From Nocardia blacklockiae (GTDB lineage Bacteria > Actinomycetota > Actinomycetes > Mycobacteriales > Mycobacteriaceae): a stretch of DNA of 64,000 nucleotides. Under the pieces are notes generated by a model. That model saw nothing but the letters and a program-made list of their open reading frames with translations. It had not been told where the DNA came from and searched no databases. Positions 58,835 to 64,000 of this stretch are shown here, piece by piece. Location of the stretch: the NCBI RefSeq assembly GCF_015477355.1, contig NZ_JADLRJ010000005.1, positions 608,312 through 672,311 of the forward strand, given 5' to 3'. The position numbers and the translations under genes are program-made. The first letter of the stretch is position 1. Every line of letters starts with the position of its first letter.

Positions 58835-60108
58835 ACGAGGCCGGCCGGGCCGAACGACACCACCGGAAACACACACCGGGTCCCGGTGTCCTCGCCGGTG
58901 TAGTGGCGGGCGACCAGCGCCGAGCACAGCCGCCACAAGCCGGTGGGGTCGGACAGGTCGATCCCGGTCAGCTGCGCGACGCGTCGGAGCCGGTAGTCGA
59001 CGGTATTGGTGTGCAGGTGCATCGCACGCGCGGTCTGCTGCCGGTTGCGGTTGTGGGCCAGATGGCACGCCAGGGTCTGCAACAACTCCGGATGCGACTC
59101 GAGCGGCTCGAGCACCGCCCGCAACGAATCCAGCGCGGGCCCCGGCCGCGTGATCTGATGCTCGAGAGCGACCTCGGCGAACAGATACATCCGCGGGGCC
59201 CGCCGCAGATTGTGAATGGTGTCGAGTACCTCGTGGGTTTCGTGCGCGACCGCGGGAATCTCCCCGGCAGGCGCGCACAGCGTCGTCGCGGTGATCGGCA
59301 CCTGCGCGGCCACCGACAACGACTCCACCAGCCCGCACAGCTCGGTCTCCGACATCAGCGTCACCGGAACCAGCACGGTGCCACCGGACACACTCAGCAG
59401 CGACAACGCCGCATCACCACAGCGCGCCGTCAGCTCGGCCTCCACCCGCTGCAACTTGCGGCGAGCCACGACCGCGCCGTCCACCCCGGGCACCTGCTCC
59501 TCCGGATGCGGCGGGATCGCCACCGCCACCACGTGATACACCTCGGCGACATCGACCCCGCACTGCCGCGCCATGGTCGAGTCCACCTGCCCGCTGAGCA
59601 GCGCCCGGGTCACGATCCGCTCGGGGGTGTGCTCACCGGTCAGCACCGACTGCAGCTCCCGGACATATGCCCGGGTGAAGGTCACGGTGAGCCGTTCGAG
59701 AACGGCCGACTGACCCAGCATCAGATCCCCGCCCGTGCCGGTCGCCGCACTCGCGCGAGTCCGCAAGAATCCCGCGGCGACCCGGAACCCCTCGTGCAAC
59801 GCCTGCTGAATCACCTCCAGCGCGATACCCTCACGCGCCCACCGCGCCGCCGCCTGCTCCAGCCGCACCAGCGTGCCCGGCGACTCCCGGCCGTCGAACG
59901 AGCGCACCGCCAGCTGCAGACACAACCGGATCACCGTCGACACCTCACCGCGCAACGCCTCGCCCGGCAGCGCTCCACACGGCATGACCCGCTCGACCAG
60001 ATGCGCCACGATCCGCCGCGACACACTCCACACGTCCTCGCCTGTCGAAGTGAACACCCCGGCGCCGTCGTGCCCGGCAGGTTCCGTCGCGTCGTCGTCG
60101 ACTGTCAC
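58831..60108 (-). CDS. PucR/CdaR family transcriptional regulator
   Basis: 425 residues from GTG 60108, with AAAGGGA upstream. The N-terminal part is a ligand-type domain (SRRIVAHLVERVMPCGALPG, WAREGIALEVIQQALHEGFR), the middle is the GGDEF-like cold region, and the C-terminal HTH_30-type domain is LLQTLACHLAHNRNRQQTAR with AMHLHTNTVDYRLRRVAQLT. Such regulators control catabolic genes and are often autoregulated. It converges with the monooxygenase. It may control the SDR/FMO unit or itself through the paired dyads at 60299-60345. Confidence 0.87.
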   Translation of the reverse strand: MTVDDDATEPAGHDGAGVFTSTGEDVWSVSRRIVAHLVERVMPCGALPGEALRGEVSTVIRLCLQLAVRSFDGRESPGTLVRLEQAAARWAREGIALEVIQQALHEGFRVAAGFLRTRASAATGTGGDLMLGQSAVLERLTVTFTRAYVRELQSVLTGEHTPERIVTRALLSGQVDSTMARQCGVDVAEVYHVVAVAIPPHPEEQVPGVDGAVVARRKLQRVEAELTARCGDAALSLLSVSGGTVLVPVTLMSETELCGLVESLSVAAQVPITATTLCAPAGEIPAVAHETHEVLDTIHNLRRAPRMYLFAEVALEHQITRPGPALDSLRAVLEPLESHPELLQTLACHLAHNRNRQQTARAMHLHTNTVDYRLRRVAQLTGIDLSDPTGLWRLCSALVARHYTGEDTGTRCVFPVVSFGPAGLV

Positions 60109-60814
60109 CGAATCCCTTTCCGCCGCACCCCGGCCCGCCGACCGGTCCCAGCCGACGCGCCCGCACCCACCGCAGCTCCGCAGCCCGCCGAGGACCTCGG
60201 ATCCGCGCGCGGCACCGCAGCACCGGCGTCGAACCGGCGGCGCGCACGGCCGGGGAAGGCAGCGCGCTGCCAAAGGCAACGCGCTGCCATCGGAAACGGT
60301 GGGTACATCTGTGTACCCGAGGGAGGGTACGCACATGTACCCACCAGCGGCAAGGGGCACCGGGAACCTCCGCGCCCGCCACACCCGACACTCGTCCGAC
60401 GCCCCCCGCGGTGACCGTGCGCGGTGACGGCACCGAATGCGTCATCCCGCAAATTCCTCGACGCGAAGGGGGCGACGTTTCGATTCGGGCGGATTCGCGG
60501 CAGCGCCGAGAACGACTGGGGGCGAGGAAGAAAGGGACCGGTCGGGTGGGGTTTCTGCTGGAGACCTTCGACCCTGTTTTGCTGCCGTGTCGCTGTGTTC
60601 TTCTGAAATGGGCCGGGGAGTCCATTATCGACACTGGGACAGAATTGCCGAACGACGCTTCGAGAAGTGGGACTCGCATTTCTGTACGGCGATGAAAGTG
60701 GGCGGAAACAGTTTCGATGAACACGCGTCTCCGGCGGTGATCGCGACCGGAAATGCGGGCTTTGAATGCGGTGGCTCGTGCAGACATACTGCGCCGCCGC
60801 ACAAGGGAGGAAAG
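60109..60814. other. Gene-free 706 bp with paired operator dyads
   Basis: The region holds no supported gene; frames on both strands overlap. It contains the PucR promoter, the paired dyads at 60299-60345, and the promoter and GGGAGGAAAG ribosome site of the secreted protein near its right end. Confidence 0.55.
60299..60345. promoter_or_regulatory. Two adjacent operator-like dyads forming a larger inverted repeat
   Basis: Left dyad GGGTACATCTGTGTACCC (60301-60318) and right dyad GGGTACGCACATGTACCC (60325-60342) are each near-palindromic. The whole 47-bp region (GGTGGGTACAT ... ATGTACCCACC) is again symmetric. It is 191 bp upstream of the PucR start and about 470 bp upstream of the secreted-protein start. 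The half-site GGTACA/TGTACC is the same as that at 14559-14575. Confidence 0.65.
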
Positions 60815-61210
60815 ATGAGGAATTCTCTGCGTCGGCGCGTCGCTGCCGGTGTTGCCGCAGCGAGTGCGGCAAGTGTGCTCGCTCTGGGGGCCGCCACGGT
60901 CACGGCGCCGGTGGCGTCCGCCGATACGCCCGGCTACGGGCGGGTCGTCATCGACCAGTTGTGGCGGCCGTATTTCAACTTCGGGATCCCGGCGTGGGTC
61001 ACGAGCAACAAGGGCAGCCGTGAGGCCGCCAAGGGTGCCTGCGCCGCCTACCTCGGTGATCGCCTGGGATTGAGGTGGTGGATGTGGTGGGCGCCGGATG
61101 TCGCCTGCGGATACGTGGTCGACCAGGTGTGGTCACCGAACAACGGCACCGCGGTCTGCGGCTCGATCCCGCTTCGGGATGTCCGCGGGACCCGCGTGTG
61201 GAGTTGCTGA
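60815..61210 (+). CDS. Secreted protein of 131 aa with Sec-type signal peptide, function unknown
   Basis: ATG 60815 with GGGAGGAAAG upstream. A signal peptide (RRR, then VAAGVAAASAASVLALGAAT, cleavage near ASA-DTP, residue 36) precedes about 95 mature residues with WRPYFNFGIPAWVTSNKGSR, LRWWMWWAPDVACGYVVDQV and four cysteines suggesting disulfides. It looks like a small actinobacterial secreted Trp-rich protein of unknown function. Confidence 0.75.
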   Translation: MRNSLRRRVAAGVAAASAASVLALGAATVTAPVASADTPGYGRVVIDQLWRPYFNFGIPAWVTSNKGSREAAKGACAAYLGDRLGLRWWMWWAPDVACGYVVDQVWSPNNGTAVCGSIPLRDVRGTRVWSC

Positions 61211-61534
61211 TCGCGACGACTCCCGCTGTGGATCGGGTATCGGGCCCGGTCCACAGCACCGGCCTCGCATCGCCCCGGGCCTCAGGAAAGGCCATTCGAC
61301 CGGCAGTCGAGGGCCGCGCAGCCGAACACACGCGACGGCCGCGATCCCATCCGGCCCGGTGATTGCCGGCTGAGGCCATCTCCTTGTCGCCTCGGTGGCC
61401 GATCGGGAGGTACTGCCCTCTCCCGGTCGGGCCGATTCGTCGGTCGACACGCACCGGTTCGTCCGATTGCCCGGCGTCTGCAGATCTCGATCGACATGCG
61501 CGGACCACTCCTGAATGAGGCGATGGTGTTCCGG
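61211..61534. other. Gene-free region of 324 bp
   Basis: No supported gene or hairpin recognised. It lies between convergent genes (secreted protein and DAPG-hydrolase-like), so it should contain both terminators. Confidence 0.45.
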
Positions 61535-62401
61535 TTATCGCCCGGTTCGCGTGGGTGTGGCGAATTCGCGGTGCAGGTCGGGCAGGATGCTGGCGAGGTG
61601 GTTCATTTCCTGCCCGCAGTGCAGGAGCAGTTCGCGTGCCAGGTCGAGTTCGAGCGCGAGGTCGGCGGGGTCGATGCACAGGCCGCGGGCGACCGCGCGC
61701 GCGGCTTGTCCGACGTCGGGGTGGCGGGGGCCGAAGAGTTTGAGGTAGATGCGGCTGCGGATCTCGCATCCTCCGGGGATGGGACGCACCTGGTGGGCCA
61801 GCCACCCCAGATCCAGCGGGGCCACGGCGCTGCCGATACGGGCGAGGATGATCGTGTGCTCGTCGGGCACGGTGAATCCGTGCGCGAGGGGGTCGTGGAA
61901 GGTGAGGGCCAGCTGCTGGATCTTGGTGCCGAAGTATTCGTCGACGTAGACGGTGTTGCCGAGGTATCTGTCCCGGTCGGGGATCGGTTCATCGGACAGG
62001 TCGCGGGCGGCGCCGGCGTAGAGGTGGGCCTCGGGGTGCCAGAGTTTGAATCGTGCGGGCTCGTTGAGGTGCCAGCCGAACCACCAGTCCCACATGCGCG
62101 CGGTCCCGCCGGGCATCACGGTGAGCACCGCCACCCAGACCGCGCCCGCAACGGTGTGCCCGTACCCGGTTTCGACCGCGAGGGCCCCGGCCGGGCTGAG
62201 GTCGTCGGTGAGTTCGTCGAACTCCGGGATCACCCGCGCCGCGGTGGCGGGGCGGGCGTAGGCGGCGGCCACGAGCCCGGGTGCGGGCAGCGTGCGTTCG
62301 GCGAAGAACCGGGCGTAGGGCTGTGCCCGGTCGGCCGGGGAATAGCCGCGGTAGCGTTCGTCGCGTGCCGCTCCGTCGGCGTTGGTTCCGTTCGTCAACA
62401 T
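61535..62401 (-). CDS. DAPG hydrolase (PhlG)-like protein
   Basis: 288 residues. The core has VAVLTVMPGGTARMWDWWFG followed by WHLNEPARFKLWHPEAHLYA (His/Trp/Glu rich, the first metal region of 2,4-diacetylphloroglucinol hydrolase PhlG) and the C-terminal LLLHCGQEMNHLASILPDLH (the His and Glu of the second). PhlG cleaves a C-C bond of a polyketide antibiotic. Actinobacterial relatives are of unknown substrate. Without a polyketide cluster the role may be detoxification or catabolism of aromatic ketones. The start at ATG 62401 is plausible; no strong ribosome site. Confidence 0.65.
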   Translation of the reverse strand: MLTNGTNADGAARDERYRGYSPADRAQPYARFFAERTLPAPGLVAAAYARPATAARVIPEFDELTDDLSPAGALAVETGYGHTVAGAVWVAVLTVMPGGTARMWDWWFGWHLNEPARFKLWHPEAHLYAGAARDLSDEPIPDRDRYLGNTVYVDEYFGTKIQQLALTFHDPLAHGFTVPDEHTIILARIGSAVAPLDLGWLAHQVRPIPGGCEIRSRIYLKLFGPRHPDVGQAARAVARGLCIDPADLALELDLARELLLHCGQEMNHLASILPDLHREFATPTRTGR

Positions 62402-62623
62402 GTCGGCTCCGCCCCGCGCTGCCGGGCCCGCGGCCGTGCGCCGGGAACCCCCGAGTTACTCACGTGCCGAGCCTAGATCCGCCGGTCACACCAGGCATTT
62501 CGCTCACAGCCCTCTGTGACAGCGCACAGTCCTGCCGAATGGTTTTGTGTCACACCATGATTACCGGCAGTGGCGCCGACCGGGCCGGCCTTCCCTTCCG
62601 CGCCGGCCCGGGGATCGCGGGTG

Positions 62624-63496
62624 TCATCGCGGGATCGCTCGGGCCGCGCGATCGAGTTCGGTGGAGTTGGCGTATTGGGTGTGGACCCATATTTCCCCGG
62701 CCAGGGTCCCGGACTGCCATGCGGCGACGCATGCCGGGCTGGTCAGGCACCACCACGGGACGGCGCCGAGTTCCGGGGAGCACACGGCGTCCTGGGGTGC
62801 GCAGACATCGCGGACGTCGGGGATGGTGAAGCGGGCCGGGTTGCTGCCGGAGATCCAGGGCCAGTACTGGCCGACACCGGGTTTCGCGGGATCGGCGCCA
62901 CCCCAGTGGTTCATGGTGTCGTAGGCGACGCGGTCGCCGTCGGCGACCAGCAGCGGACTCCACACGTTCACTCCCGCGAGGGCCGCCGGGTCGTGCAGGA
63001 TGCGATGCATGATCATCGCGCCTTGCGAGTATCCGGCCAGCATCACGCCCAGGCCGTCGCATTCGCGGTGGGAGCGGTACTCGTCCAGCAGCCTTCTGGT
63101 GGCGTTGATGCCGCCGGCGAGGGAGGCGAAGAACGCCGGTGGGTTGTAGACGAGATTCCAGGCGCTGGCCGCGTCGTATTGCACCGCGACGACTCGCAGT
63201 TTCTGGCCGTTGAATCCGTGATTGGCGACCTCGTCGTACATCGACGCGTACGCCGACCACATCGTTTCGCCGAGACCGTATCTGGAATTCGCGAGGTCAC
63301 CGGATCCGCGGGCGGCGATGAGAATGATGTCTCCCTGCTGGCAGGCCTGCAGCATGGACGCCGCGGGCGCCGGCGGCTGCGGCGCCGCGCTCGCGGGCGG
63401 CGACGCGGCCACGCCGATCACGGCGACCGCGCCGACGGCGGTGAGGGCTTTCGCGGCGTGGCCGACTGCTCGCAGAATGCGTGTGGGTCCGGACAT
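62624..63496 (-). CDS. Secreted cutinase-family serine esterase
   Basis: 290 residues from ATG 63496. A signal peptide (AKALTAVGAVAVIGVAAS, cleavage near ASAAPQ) is followed by CQQGDIILIAARGSGDLANS, the nucleophile in DGLGVMLAGYSQGAMIMHRI, an Asp near DVRDVCAPQDAVC and a His in GEIWVHTQYANS; two Cys pairs match cutinase disulfides. It hydrolyses esters outside the cell (cutin, lipids or mycolate). The open frame upstream of 63496 lacks a signal sequence and is rejected. Confidence 0.9.
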   Translation of the reverse strand: MSGPTRILRAVGHAAKALTAVGAVAVIGVAASPPASAAPQPPAPAASMLQACQQGDIILIAARGSGDLANSRYGLGETMWSAYASMYDEVANHGFNGQKLRVVAVQYDAASAWNLVYNPPAFFASLAGGINATRRLLDEYRSHRECDGLGVMLAGYSQGAMIMHRILHDPAALAGVNVWSPLLVADGDRVAYDTMNHWGGADPAKPGVGQYWPWISGSNPARFTIPDVRDVCAPQDAVCSPELGAVPWWCLTSPACVAAWQSGTLAGEIWVHTQYANSTELDRAARAIPR

Positions 63497-63754
63497 GACT
63501 TGTCTCCCGAAGAAGTGTGCGCCGTGTTGCCGTCGCCCCCGACGATCCAAAACCTGAAACAGAAATACCATGCGGGCGAGGTGCTCGGCGTGTGATCGAA
63601 GGATTTGTGACTTCTCGCAAATTTCGAAACCGGCCGGTCGCCAGCTTCGGAGGCGTGTGCGCGCACATTCCCGGGAGATTGTCGTTCGCCGTCCTGTGCC
63701 GCGCGCGGAAATATCCCGTGGCCGGTTCTCTGTTCGTGTCGCGGGCATTGCGTG

Positions 63755-64000
63755 TCATGGGCCGGTGTCGGTGAGGAATGCCTGGATCAGCCGCGTGGTG
63801 GCGGCGGGCCGGTCGATGTGGGGGAAATGCGAGCTGTGGGTGACGGTGGCGTAGTGGGCGGTGGGGACCAGGCGGTGCAGACGTGGTCCGTGGTCGGGCG
63901 GGACGAGGCGGTCGCGGTCGCCGTAGACGAGCAGTATCCGTGCGGCATCGGCGGGGTCCAGCAGGCCGGCGGTGAGGTCGGCGGTGAGCCGGCGCAGGGC
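63755..64000 (-). CDS. Alpha/beta hydrolase, C-terminal part
   Basis: The frame is open to the window end (81 residues visible). AARILLVYGDRDRLVPPDHG provides the catalytic Asp of the family, YATVTHSSHFPHIDRPAATT the final catalytic His, both in the positions expected of the C-terminal third of an alpha/beta hydrolase. The nucleophile and N-terminus lie outside the window. The stop TGA is at 63755-63757. Confidence 0.8.
   Translation of the reverse strand, partial: ALRRLTADLTAGLLDPADAARILLVYGDRDRLVPPDHGPRLHRLVPTAHYATVTHSSHFPHIDRPAATTRLIQAFLTDTGP

Noticed and set aside
60424-60695. 60- to 94-aa frames upstream of the secreted protein
   Set aside because: No ribosome site and no homology; overlapping frames on both strands.

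Overview
The window is high-G+C actinobacterial DNA, most likely from a Nocardia-type organism. It contains PknA/PknB PASTA kinases, CrgA, a PpiA/rhomboid cluster, ECF41 and TetR modules and a cutinase. The order pbpA-pknA-pknB-trpG-crgA-PH protein-rhomboid-ppiA-DLW-39-tRNA-Ala is the mycobacterial Rv0016c-to-alaT order read backwards. The left 17 kb is therefore origin-proximal core chromosome, and ileT, the Rv0007-like gene and gyrA should come next.

1-16.9 kb is core. It holds the cell-division and cell-wall signalling operon (pbpA, pknA, pknB), a split ribD-like pair, trpG/pabA, crgA, a PH-domain membrane protein, a rhomboid protease, cyclophilin, a DrrAB-type ABC exporter, a class III adenylate cyclase, an ECF41 sigma module (NmrA, SnoaL, sigma), a VOC-TetR-transglutaminase operon, and two tRNA-Ala(UGC) genes flanking a 35-aa DLW-39 gene.

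16.9-48.6 kb looks like an integrated mobile element. Where tRNA-Ile should follow tRNA-Ala there is only a 25-nt tRNA-Ile-like 3' fragment (16881-16905), the expected left attachment site of an element that entered the tRNA-Ile 3' end. The cargo next to it is conflict-related. It comprises an Mrr-type nuclease, decayed type I-E CRISPR repeats with a cas5e stub, a TRADD-N-associated membrane protein, an AbiEi/Ros-MucR/zinc-ribbon fusion, an ImuA-like protein, an HNH-like protein behind a broken aminoglycoside phosphotransferase, and a third tRNA-Ala. A plasmid-like backbone follows (27-45.5 kb): small zinc-ribbon and hypothetical genes, DUF932, ParB-like protein, prim-pol, SSB, a 222-bp interrupted inverted repeat, and a 1845-aa MobF relaxase-helicase. 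An Mrr-NACHT defence gene lies on the far side of the relaxase. I see no integrase, coupling protein or second tRNA-Ile, so the right end of the element is probably outside the window.

48.8-64 kb is accessory or chromosomal metabolism. It has a small membrane protein-ECF sigma-hypothetical operon, P-loop kinases, a DapA-family aldolase, an acetyltransferase, a 5'-truncated nucleoside hydrolase, a TetR/SDR/flavin monooxygenase/PucR cluster with two clear operators, a secreted small protein, a DAPG-hydrolase-like protein, a cutinase and the end of an alpha/beta hydrolase. Whether this part belongs to the element cannot be decided from the window. All family names come from motif recognition by eye; no database search was run.
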